A stretch of 18,959 bases of DNA. Source: an uncultured Phycisphaerae bacterium. Its GTDB lineage: Bacteria > Planctomycetota > Phycisphaerae > Sedimentisphaerales > Anaerohalosphaeraceae. Shown piece after piece: positions 8,203 to 14,770 of the stretch. Position 1 is the stretch's first letter, and the number at the start of each line of letters is the position of its first letter. The notes below the pieces were generated by a model. That model saw nothing but the letters and a program-made list of their open reading frames with translations, did not search any database and was not told the origin of the DNA. Where the stretch lies: assembly GCA_937995495.1 (NCBI GenBank), contig CALKKA010000107.1, forward strand, positions 1 through 18,959, read 5' to 3'. The translations under genes and the position numbers were made by a program.

Positions 8203-8290
8203 GAGGGCATCTGTGGGGCTTCGCCCGGGTGAATTAAATCTGCAGCAGCGAAGCGCAATTGCAGATTTCAGTTATGTGCCTCTAGGGCAC
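8203..8290. other. Nested hairpin element between repeat copies 2 and 3
   Basis: Three stems can be drawn. GGGC/GCCC around TTC lies at about 8217-8227. AAATCTGCA (8236-8244) pairs perfectly with TGCAGATTT (8260-8268); its 15-base loop contains GCGAAGC (8248-8254), a sequence known to form an exceptionally stable DNA mini-hairpin. GTGCC (8276-8280) pairs with GGCAC (8286-8290), directly touching repeat copy 3. An imperfect outer pairing (GAGG at 8203-8206 with CCTC at 8279-8282) could close the first two stems but competes with the third. Confidence 0.6.
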
Positions 8291-8307
8291 CCAAACGAAC
8301 CCATTTT
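8291..8307 (+). repeat. 16-bp interspersed repeat, copy 3
   Basis: CCAAACGAACCCATTTT, 125 bases after copy 2 and immediately next to the GGCAC arm of a small hairpin. Confidence 0.9.
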
Positions 8308-8371
8308 GAATGAGGCATAAAATGAAACCGTCGCACAGATGACTGAAAGAATGAGCAAGATCCGCTTTTTT

Positions 8372-8388
8372 CCAAACGAACCCATTTT
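8372..8388 (+). repeat. 16-bp interspersed repeat, copy 4
   Basis: CCAAACGAACCCATTTT, 81 bases after copy 3, again preceded by a T run as in copy 1. It is the last copy, about 130 bases before the cytochrome gene. Confidence 0.9.
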
Positions 8389-8520
8389 TTGAGTTTTATT
8401 AAAAAGAGTTCAGAGTGAAGAGTAATAAAGCTATTTTGTTATAACATGCTGCAAAAAAAGGACTTATCGGCTTTTAATGAATAATTCGTCGAGTAGACGG
8501 ACATAATGGAGACAAGAAAG

Positions 8521-10083
8521 ATGACCAGACCAATCATTAACAACAGTATTCTAATCATCTATGTAATGAGTGCAGCGCTTGCAGGAGCCGAAATATTCTT
8601 ACCCGGCATGCAGCCCAAAGAGGCAGGGATTGAGTTTGCCAAGATCCAGCAATGTAAGATGTGCCATGGTGGCACGAAGAACGGAGAGGCCGACCCCTTC
8701 TTTTCCTGGCAGGGGGGCATGATGGCGCAGGCTGCCAAAGACCCCGTGTTCAGGGCAGCACTGGCGATCGCCGAACAGGATGTTCCCGGCGTAGGGGAGT
8801 ATTGTTTTCGGTGTCACACACCGCGCGGCTGGCTGGAAGGGCGTTCGACCCCCTCCGATGGATCCGCCTTGAATCGGGAGGATATGCAGGGAGTCAGTTG
8901 TGATGTGTGCCACCGGTTGGTGGATCCGCAATCAGACCGCGCGCGGGAGTTGATCGAACACATTCCCCCCGGCTACGGCAATGCCATGATAGTGGCCGAC
9001 CCGCGGAATATTGTCATGGGTCCGTACGGTGATTCAGAAGGAGTTGCCAGGCCGCACCAGGTAGAGAAATCAGAGTACCACGCCTCATCAAAGCTCTGTG
9101 CGAACTGTCATAACATTTCAAACCCGCTGTTAGCCGAAGACGTCAAGACCCAGCCGCCCTATGCCTATGGTCACATCGAAAGAACCTACAGTGAATGGCT
9201 CCTGAGTGATTATGCGAATCGAGGCAAAGAAGGAACCTGCCAGAGCTGTCATTATGAGCAGGTCGAAGGTGGCGGGCAGGCCTCACGCTTTGGTGATCTG
9301 CACCGCGATTATTTCGTCAAGCACGGCCCGGTAGGCGGCTCCACGTGGGTTCAGGACGTGACCTGGTTGCTGTGGAAGGGTCAGGATATGGACAAAAAGG
9401 CCTTTGAGGCGGGAAAGAAAAAAGCATTGGCTTTATTGCAGACAGCCGCCACGCTTGACCTCACACAGCCGTCCGCTCAACAAGTGAAACTGCGGATCAC
9501 AAATCAAACAGGCCACAAACTGCCCAATGGATACGCCGAAGGTCGCCGGATGTGGGTCAATGTCAGATTTCTGAATGCCGATGGCGTTCTCATCAAGGAA
9601 ATCGGGAAATATGACCTTTTTGAAGATACCATCTTCGGTGAAAAGGTGACGGTTCCCACACTTTTAGATCCCTACCAGACAACGGTTTATGAATGTCACC
9701 CCGGGCTCAGTCCCGAGCAGGCAAAGAAGTTCAATAAGCCTCCGGGCAAGTCCTTTCATTTCGTCCTGAACGATGTCATCGTAAAAGACAATCGTATTCC
9801 ACCTGAGGGATTTAACAACGCCAGGTTCAAGGAGCATCTGTCAGAGCCCGTTGGGGCAACCTATCAGGACGGTCAATATTGGGATGAGATTGAATACGAC
9901 CTGCCCGAAAAATGCGCCAAAGTGGAGGCCCGTCTGATGTATCAATCCGTGTCATGGGAGTACATAAAATTTCTCGCTGAAGAAAACCGTACCGATGACT
10001 GGGGCAAGCGTCTGTATGAGGGGTGGAAACAGACCGGGAAATGTGCGCCGGTCGTGATGGCGAGCATCACGAAAGAAATCTGA
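8521..10083 (+). CDS. Five-haem c-type cytochrome with a haem-free C-terminal domain
   Basis: I choose the ATG at 8521 because GGAG stands nine bases before it; an in-frame ATG at 8506 lacks such a site. The 520-residue protein starts with a short basic segment and a hydrophobic stretch ending ALAGA, so it is exported. Five CxxCH haem-attachment motifs begin at residues 45 (CKMCH), 95 (CFRCH), 127 (CDVCH), 193 (CANCH) and 240 (CQSCH). The remaining 280 residues have no haem motif but include NQTGHKLPNGY (H332), a motif I associate with multihaem cytochromes of environmental bacteria; its His may ligate a haem. The role is electron transfer, or an oxidoreductase resembling the cytochrome c554 group, in the periplasm; the partner is unknown. 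It precedes a Sel1-repeat gene by 128 bases. Confidence 0.85.
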   Translation: MTRPIINNSILIIYVMSAALAGAEIFLPGMQPKEAGIEFAKIQQCKMCHGGTKNGEADPFFSWQGGMMAQAAKDPVFRAALAIAEQDVPGVGEYCFRCHTPRGWLEGRSTPSDGSALNREDMQGVSCDVCHRLVDPQSDRARELIEHIPPGYGNAMIVADPRNIVMGPYGDSEGVARPHQVEKSEYHASSKLCANCHNISNPLLAEDVKTQPPYAYGHIERTYSEWLLSDYANRGKEGTCQSCHYEQVEGGGQASRFGDLHRDYFVKHGPVGGSTWVQDVTWLLWKGQDMDKKAFEAGKKKALALLQTAATLDLTQPSAQQVKLRITNQTGHKLPNGYAEGRRMWVNVRFLNADGVLIKEIGKYDLFEDTIFGEKVTVPTLLDPYQTTVYECHPGLSPEQAKKFNKPPGKSFHFVLNDVIVKDNRIPPEGFNNARFKEHLSEPVGATYQDGQYWDEIEYDLPEKCAKVEARLMYQSVSWEYIKFLAEENRTDDWGKRLYEGWKQTGKCAPVVMASITKEI

Positions 10084-10093
10084 AGGGAACCTG

Positions 10094-10121
10094 TTGTAAG
10101 AACTTGAGGGGTCGATATAAT
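10094..10121 (+). promoter_or_regulatory. Possible promoter of the Sel1-repeat gene
   Basis: TTGTAA (10094-10099) and TATAAT (10116-10121) are 16 bases apart. The -10 box is perfect and the -35 box matches 4 of 6. It would give a leader of about 85 bases. A perfect 9-bp inverted repeat, GAACCTGTT (10087-10095) and AACAGGTTC (10188-10196), spans this region. Confidence 0.4.
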
Positions 10122-10211
10122 AAGATGACTCAAGTATGGGTTTGATCGAGACAGAAGGAACGGTTTCGAAAATCGTAGTGAGCTGAAAACAGGTTCTATC
10201 TGGAGATTTTT

Positions 10212-11993
10212 ATGCTCGGCGATCCGTTGAAAAGGTCGCAGTTATTTACAGCAATATGGGTCGGCCTTCTTTTCTTGTATTGCTGCCAGATCGCACATCT
10301 TTCGAGTGCCTCCGCAAACGATTCGGTGTCAAAGAAGCGACGGTTTATAAAAGCATTTCTTCAGGCTGAAAAGGGTGATCCCGAGGCTCAGTACACCGTG
10401 GGCATGATGTATTACAGCGGTCAGGATGTCCCGCACGACAGTACACTGGCCATCGTGTGGTTTACCAAAGCGGCCGAACAGGATTATTCCCAGGCACAAT
10501 ATTTCCTGAGTCTGATGTATGGATTGGGGGATGGCGTTACCCAAAGCGACAGGAAGGCCGCAGATTGGGCTCAAAAAGCTGCCGAGCAGGGCCATGCGGA
10601 TGCTCAATACAGTCTCGGCCGAATGTATTCGACCGGCCAGGGTTTATCTCCAGATGATGCCCGGGCGGTTGAGTGGTTGCTCAAAGCCGCCGAGCAGGGC
10701 CATCTCGATGCCCAGTGTGACCTTGGCATGATGTATCAATCCGGTCGAGGCGTAAAACGCAACATGAATCATGCGATCCAATGGTGGGTAAAAGCATCCC
10801 AGCAGGGACATCCCTGGTCTGGTTTATTGCTTCAAGACGCTATGCAGACAGAGTCAGTGCCAAGTGCCCTCGATAAGCTAGACAGGATCAACAAAGAAGC
10901 CGACCAGCTGATTAGCAACATTGGCGAAGATCTCGGGATATATGATGCCTCCGAGGCCATCGAAAAAACCCATCAGATTCCCAAGACTTCAAGCAATATT
11001 CCTGAACAGGGCGAGTCTGTATCCACCCGCAATGCCGAGTTGTCTAGAAAAGATCCAAATATGATGAAAGCCGATCCGGCCCCACCAGAGATTAGAAAAG
11101 AGGATTTGCCGGTTGCTATACCCGAACCAATGACGGTCCAGAAAGATAGTGCAGATCAGCCAATCGAACAAACCCTCGAGGTCTTTCCCGAACAACCCGA
11201 TCAGACCATCGAAATGAGGGATGCCTCTTCCCAATATGATCTGGGGGTCTCATACTATGATGGTAAAGGACAGCCGCAAGATTATGCAAAAGCGATGGGA
11301 TGGTTTATCAGAGCCGCCGAACAGGGATACCCCGACGCCCAGTACAAACTGGGCGTGATGTACAGTTTTGGTCAAGGCGCGGCACAGGACGCTGGTCTGG
11401 CAGTTGATTGGTTCCGAAAAGCAGCCGAACAAGGCCTGCCGGCAGCTCAGTACTGTCTGGGTGTGATGTATGGCACCGGCCAGGGAGTTCCACTTGACCC
11501 CGTCGCCGCAGTCGAGTGGTATACGCGTGCAGCCGATCAGGGGTCGGTGGCCGCCCAGTACATGCTTGGCATCGTTTATAGTAAAGGCCAGGGAGTGACG
11601 CGTGACAGTGACACCGCGATCCGATGGTACACCAGGGCCGCCGAGCAGGGATCTCCCGCCGCTCAGTATATTCTCGGGGTGATATACGAGAAGGGACAGG
11701 GGGTCGTAGTGCCCGATGAAGAGGAAGCCTTGAAGTGGTATATACGTGCGGCCGAGGGAGGACATGCAGATGCCCAGTACGACTTGGCCCTGAAATACAT
11801 GACTGGGAAGGCGGTTGAGAAAGACTTTGTCAAAGCCTATACATGGTGTTTGTTGGCAGGACTGAATCAAAAAAATGTTGCCAAGCGGGAGAAATGGCTT
11901 GAAGAAAGAATGACGGCAGACCAATTAGAAGAGGCGCGTCGCCGCGCAAGACAATTCACGGAAAGAGGTAGCCAGGAATTATCCTCTCAATGA
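10212..11993 (+). CDS. Exported Sel1-repeat (SLR) protein with two repeat blocks
   Basis: The 593-residue protein starts at an ATG with GGAG six bases upstream and has a signal-like hydrophobic segment (about 11-34, ending ASA). Sel1 units of 36 residues, with the pattern AxYxLGxMYxxGxGVxxDxxxAxxWxxKAAEQGx, occur as four copies at about 57-200. Six more lie at about 340-556. The linker of roughly 140 residues between them is Pro/Glu-rich and likely disordered. Sel1 repeats form alpha-helical solenoids that bind other proteins; exported ones often scaffold envelope complexes or interact with hosts. It follows the cytochrome gene and may act with it, although a separate promoter is possible. 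The strong unit-to-unit similarity suggests expansion by duplication. Confidence 0.9.
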   Translation: MLGDPLKRSQLFTAIWVGLLFLYCCQIAHLSSASANDSVSKKRRFIKAFLQAEKGDPEAQYTVGMMYYSGQDVPHDSTLAIVWFTKAAEQDYSQAQYFLSLMYGLGDGVTQSDRKAADWAQKAAEQGHADAQYSLGRMYSTGQGLSPDDARAVEWLLKAAEQGHLDAQCDLGMMYQSGRGVKRNMNHAIQWWVKASQQGHPWSGLLLQDAMQTESVPSALDKLDRINKEADQLISNIGEDLGIYDASEAIEKTHQIPKTSSNIPEQGESVSTRNAELSRKDPNMMKADPAPPEIRKEDLPVAIPEPMTVQKDSADQPIEQTLEVFPEQPDQTIEMRDASSQYDLGVSYYDGKGQPQDYAKAMGWFIRAAEQGYPDAQYKLGVMYSFGQGAAQDAGLAVDWFRKAAEQGLPAAQYCLGVMYGTGQGVPLDPVAAVEWYTRAADQGSVAAQYMLGIVYSKGQGVTRDSDTAIRWYTRAAEQGSPAAQYILGVIYEKGQGVVVPDEEEALKWYIRAAEGGHADAQYDLALKYMTGKAVEKDFVKAYTWCLLAGLNQKNVAKREKWLEERMTADQLEEARRRARQFTERGSQELSSQ

Positions 11994-12026
11994 GTGACAA
12001 TGGCTGCAGCGTAGAAATTCTCAAGT

Positions 12027-12479
12027 CTAAAAGTAATCCATTGCCTTAATTTTTTTCAGTTGGATCTCATCGGTTTCCATGTCACGGATCAGATACTCGA
12101 AAAAATCCTTGATTTCTTGTGAAACCGCCTGGTCAGCAACAGAGTGATACATTTTTACCAGGCAATCGTCGAACTGGATCGCCGCATCCAGAACCTCACT
12201 GGCAGTCGGATTCGCGGGTAGATGAGCCTGCTTGATATTGTTTTCCCCTGGCAGTTCTGGCATATACGGGATAGGGGTCGAATAAAGCACCTTTCGCGTG
12301 TCCGCAGGAACCTTCTCCAGCAGTTCATGGATCCGAAGGCTGTGTCGGCTCATATAATCGGTGAGCAGTCGGACCCCTTCATGCGTTGTCTTGCGGCACA
12401 GATTCGCATAATAATCTCCAAGTGATTGTTCAAAGCGTTCGACATGCCCCAAGATTTCACCAAGTGTGATAGCACGCAT
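12027..12479 (-). CDS. Small ferritin-like/rubrerythrin-like four-helix protein
   Basis: The 150-residue product (ATG at 12479, GGGAGG four bases upstream) is mostly helical and charged. Its helical pairs are EILGHVERFEQSLGDYYANL, VRLLTDYMSRHSLRIHELLEK, VLDAAIQFDDCLVKMYHSVAD and EIKDFFEYLIRDMETDEIQLKKI. The spacing and the E/H content resemble the ferritin-like superfamily, but the canonical ExxH pairs are not clean, so iron binding is uncertain. An ATG at 12506 is in frame but lies upstream of the predicted transcription start (about 12501), so it can be ruled out if the promoter is right. It converges with the Sel1 gene. It may act in iron storage or oxidative-stress defence next to haem and siroheme genes; that is inference. 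Confidence 0.6.
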   Translation of the reverse strand: MRAITLGEILGHVERFEQSLGDYYANLCRKTTHEGVRLLTDYMSRHSLRIHELLEKVPADTRKVLYSTPIPYMPELPGENNIKQAHLPANPTASEVLDAAIQFDDCLVKMYHSVADQAVSQEIKDFFEYLIRDMETDEIQLKKIKAMDYF

Positions 12480-12507
12480 AAATCCTCCCAAATCAACATT
12501 ATCCAAG

Positions 12508-12536
12508 ATTATCTGTTATTATAAATTGATGGTCAA
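12508..12536 (-). promoter_or_regulatory. Sigma70-type promoter of the ferritin-like gene
   Basis: On the minus strand TTGACC (12531-12536) and GATAAT (12508-12513) are 17 bases apart, each one base from consensus. The expected start near 12501 leaves a leader of about 22 bases containing the GGGAGG ribosome site. Confidence 0.65.
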
Positions 12537-12553
12537 ATACCAATTTTGTTAAT

Positions 12554-13189
12554 TTACGCGCCATGATCAGCGATAAATTTTTTTGCCATCAATTTCCACG
12601 CATCGTCACCGTTATCCAGAAAATACTGATACGAATCATCGTCGGCTAATTGTGACAGCAGGCCCTTTCGTTGGGCCGCCGGAATCTGCTGAATAACCAA
12701 TTGCCGGGCATAATCCAAAACCAGCAGGAACCGTCCATGATCTTCGGTGATTAACTCCTGAAATTTCCGTCTCAAATGACCGGCGTAAGCAGGGCATCTG
12801 CCATTGGTGCTGATGGCGATTTGCAGGTCGCCTCGACGAATCACGGCGGGTACATAAAAATTACACAAAGGAGGCACATCCACCACATTGCAGAGTATCT
12901 TCAGTGCCTGGCAATCCTCAAATATTTGTGTATTGAGCGTATTGTCATTTGTGGCCGCAATAACAAGAAAGGCATTGTGAAGATGTTCTTTTGAATAATC
13001 GCCCTGAATGATCTCAATGGGGAGCCCTTCACATAATTCCTGAAAGGCCGGTTCAATGTTTCGGGCAATGACTTTTACATTGGCTCCGGTAGCAACAAGT
13101 GTTTTGGCCTTGCGAGCGGCCACAGACCCGGCGCCGATTACGACTGCTTGGGCGTCCTCAAGTTCGAGATAGATCGGATATTTTGCCAT
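12554..13189 (-). CDS. Precorrin-2 dehydrogenase / sirohydrochlorin ferrochelatase (CysG N-terminal, Met8-like)
   Basis: This 211-residue enzyme has the NAD-binding glycine-rich loop VVIGAGSVAARKAKTL at about 17-32. NVVDVPP carries D104, equivalent to the catalytic Asp104 of Salmonella CysG, and ISTNGRCPAYAGHLR matches the dimerisation/active-site segment (usually SxGGxSPxxAxxLR). It oxidises precorrin-2 to sirohydrochlorin and inserts iron to give siroheme. The uroporphyrinogen methyltransferase half of CysG is absent, so a separate CobA is expected elsewhere. In anaerobes the same step can also feed haem synthesis by the alternative siroheme route, relevant to a cytochrome-rich neighbourhood. 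The ATG at 13189 is preferred; a GTG at 13201 is also possible. No strong Shine-Dalgarno is seen. Confidence 0.88.
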   Translation of the reverse strand: MAKYPIYLELEDAQAVVIGAGSVAARKAKTLVATGANVKVIARNIEPAFQELCEGLPIEIIQGDYSKEHLHNAFLVIAATNDNTLNTQIFEDCQALKILCNVVDVPPLCNFYVPAVIRRGDLQIAISTNGRCPAYAGHLRRKFQELITEDHGRFLLVLDYARQLVIQQIPAAQRKGLLSQLADDDSYQYFLDNGDDAWKLMAKKFIADHGA

Positions 13190-13201
13190 ATATTCTTTCA
13201 C

Positions 13202-13229
13202 ATTTTGACGCTATAAATTGTGTCAAAAT
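13202..13229. promoter_or_regulatory. Perfect 8-bp inverted repeat before the siroheme synthase gene
   Basis: ATTTTGAC (13202-13209) and GTCAAAAT (13222-13229) are 12 bases apart and sit directly upstream of the possible GTG start at 13201. There is no T run, so a terminator is unlikely; an operator or an mRNA hairpin near the ribosome site is possible. Confidence 0.4.
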
Positions 13230-13240
13230 TGTCATTATAC

Positions 13241-13795
13241 TTATTTTGTTGGGGGAAAATTGGCAAGCAGTTTAGCAACCACCTCTTGAGTTTTTTTCTC
13301 CTTAGCTTCCGTTGAAAGGCTTGGTTCTATGATATCAGTTGCCTTACCTTGCCAAATGAGGGTGTCGCTGGCGGTATTGATAATCGTCAGCGTAAGCGTT
13401 CCCTCTTCATATTCATACACACCGACTTGTTGCTCATAACCCCGATTATAACCGCGATTGTAGCCTCGATTATAGCCTCCATACCCTCGATATGAAGTTC
13501 CACTTTGGACCCCTTGACTGACGATGTCTCTAAAGCCCTGTAGCGAAATCTGAAAATCCGGCGATTCAGGGACCTGGCTAAATCCTTTTGCCGCCATTTG
13601 CTGGTTAACAGCATTCTTGATCCGTTGAACCACGATCTCGGTGGCAGGGAAATCAGCGGGAATCTCAAGCCAACCGTACTGCTTTAAGTTTGAAAAGTCA
13701 AAGTCCATGTCATAATCATAGTTGACTGTTGTCATAGAACAACCTGGTAAAAGAAGGCTCAAAGATAAAATGACAATTGTGTAAATGGGCTTCAT
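13241..13795 (-). CDS. DUF4136-family lipoprotein (copy 2) with YNRG repeats
   Basis: A 184-residue lipoprotein: signal peptide with lipobox LLPGC (mature Cys19) and DUF4136 signatures closely parallel to the gene at 7166-7738. These are FDFSNLKQYGWLEIP, VQRIKNAVNQQMAAKGFSQ, SPDFQISLQGF, YEEGTLTLTIINTASDTLIWQGKATD and AKLLANFPP. Between the third and fourth there is a Gly/Tyr/Arg-rich loop of about 20 residues with three YNRG units in a row. The two copies are clearly paralogues. The function is unknown; it is most likely anchored in the outer membrane. GGAG lies seven bases before the ATG. The siroheme synthase gene starts about 50 bases after its stop, possibly co-transcribed. Confidence 0.87.
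   Translation of the reverse strand: MKPIYTIVILSLSLLLPGCSMTTVNYDYDMDFDFSNLKQYGWLEIPADFPATEIVVQRIKNAVNQQMAAKGFSQVPESPDFQISLQGFRDIVSQGVQSGTSYRGYGGYNRGYNRGYNRGYEQQVGVYEYEEGTLTLTIINTASDTLIWQGKATDIIEPSLSTEAKEKKTQEVVAKLLANFPPTK
13443..13478 (-). repeat. 12-bp tandem repeat encoding YNRG units
   Basis: Three imperfect 12-base units in tandem (plus strand CGATTATAACCG, CGATTGTAGCCT, CGATTATAGCCT). Each encodes one four-residue YNRG step of the DUF4136 lipoprotein. Length variation by slippage would stay in frame. Confidence 0.85.
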
Positions 13796-14027
13796 TCTCG
13801 GTCTCCATAAACAGCAAAAAATGTTTGTGATTCCTCACCGTCCTGTAATTAAGATAATCTTATTTTATACGACATCATAGAAAAAACAAGAGAGAAAATG
13901 TTTTATAAACTTCTGGTGCTGCGGAAAAGCCGGTCTCTTTCAAAAAATGGTATCTGTTCAAAATATGGAGAATGTCAATTCGACCCTCTTAGTGTCAATA
14001 CTTCATCCATAAAACATAAATATTAGA

Positions 14028-14762
14028 CTAAAAATCATCTTTTTTTCTTCTAAAGGATGCGAAAGCCTGCCAATCCTCAGCCAAGAGAAAAGGATTTATC
14101 TGTTTTTCTTCACTCAGTGCAGATGGAACAGTTGGTTGACCACTTCTGTTTTGGTTTCGTACAAGCGTTAACTTTTCTCGAAGTTGTTCATTGTCGGGCT
14201 TGAACATGAGCGCAAACCGAACATTCTCATCGGTATAATCATGCCCGGGATACACGAGCGTTTCATCCGCCAAGGCGCCCAATGCTTGCAACGATTCAAA
14301 CATGGTCTGCCCGTCACATTCAAACATCCGCCCACAACCGCACACAAAAAGTGTGTCTCCTGTAAACAGTACTGGCGACTCCAGTGGACGGCCTGTCACA
14401 TAATAGCAAACACTCGTTGCAGTATGGCCTGGTGTACTGATACAGCGGACCGCTATTGGCCCAAGTTCGATTATGTGACCATCGTTTATAACCGTATCCA
14501 GTCCGGGCATCCGTTGCTTGTCCGGCCCCATGACCTCACAACTGGTTTTCTGTTTCAGCGAGCTGACTCCGCCAATGTGATCGGCATGGTGATGTGTTAT
14601 GAAAACATGGGTCATTTTCAGACGCTGAGATTCCAATGCTTCAAGTACCGGTTTCGCATCACCTGGGTCCACCACAAAGCACCGGCCGGGTGAATATTCG
14701 AGAAGGTAGATATAATTATTACCGAATGCGGTCAGGATCGTGATGTTCATCACATTTGGCAT
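14028..14762 (-). CDS. Glyoxalase II-like hydroxyacylglutathione hydrolase (metallo-beta-lactamase fold)
   Basis: The product has 244 residues from the ATG at 14762; the frame is open to 14801 and an ATG at 14750 is also possible. All binuclear metal ligands are present: THHHADH (H57, H59, D61, H62), PGHT (H113), FTGDTLFVCGCGR (D136) and YPGHDYT (H174). After the fold comes a C-terminal tail (about 190-230, LREKLTLVRNQNRSGQPTVP) like the HAGH substrate-binding helix region of glyoxalase II. Glyoxalase II splits S-D-lactoylglutathione or other thiol esters; in organisms without glutathione another thiol may be used. It is the third gene of the kinase-phosphatase operon, starting at or overlapping the phosphatase stop (14771), so it is probably translationally coupled. 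Confidence 0.85.
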   Translation of the reverse strand: MPNVMNITILTAFGNNYIYLLEYSPGRCFVVDPGDAKPVLEALESQRLKMTHVFITHHHADHIGGVSSLKQKTSCEVMGPDKQRMPGLDTVINDGHIIELGPIAVRCISTPGHTATSVCYYVTGRPLESPVLFTGDTLFVCGCGRMFECDGQTMFESLQALGALADETLVYPGHDYTDENVRFALMFKPDNEQLREKLTLVRNQNRSGQPTVPSALSEEKQINPFLLAEDWQAFASFRRKKDDF

Positions 14763-14770
14763 CTTGCATT

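Larger units (their letters stand above)
7739..8520. other. Long intergenic region with a four-copy 16-bp repeat
   Basis: Nearly 780 bases without a convincing gene. The left part (7817-7966) contains, on the minus strand, a stop-to-stop frame of about 49 codons ending in MMSKSVFGEMLMRAEGLR. It looks protein-like but has no start with a ribosome site. The right part holds four copies of CCAAACGAACCCATTT (8055, 8166, 8291, 8372), a 7-bp tandem repeat (8129-8163) and a nested hairpin element (8203-8290). The last 100 bases before the cytochrome gene are AT-rich, with a TATAAC at 8440-8445 that lacks a good -35 partner. Confidence 0.6.

Noticed and set aside
8055..8388. CRISPR array
   Set aside because: Repeats are only 16-17 bases, inserts are 64-108 bases and uneven, and there are no cas genes in the window.
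8055..8388. Integron attC cassette array
   Set aside because: The repeat has no GTTRRRY/RYYYAAC core pair, the inserts hold no genes and no integrase is present.
11250..11924. Long minus-strand frame (224 codons) in the Sel1 gene
   Set aside because: It is the antisense shadow of the repeated Sel1 codons; its apparent periodicity comes from the plus-strand repeats.
12480..12506. Upstream ATG of the ferritin-like gene (nine extra residues)
   Set aside because: It lies upstream of the predicted transcription start, while the ATG at 12479 has a strong GGGAGG site.
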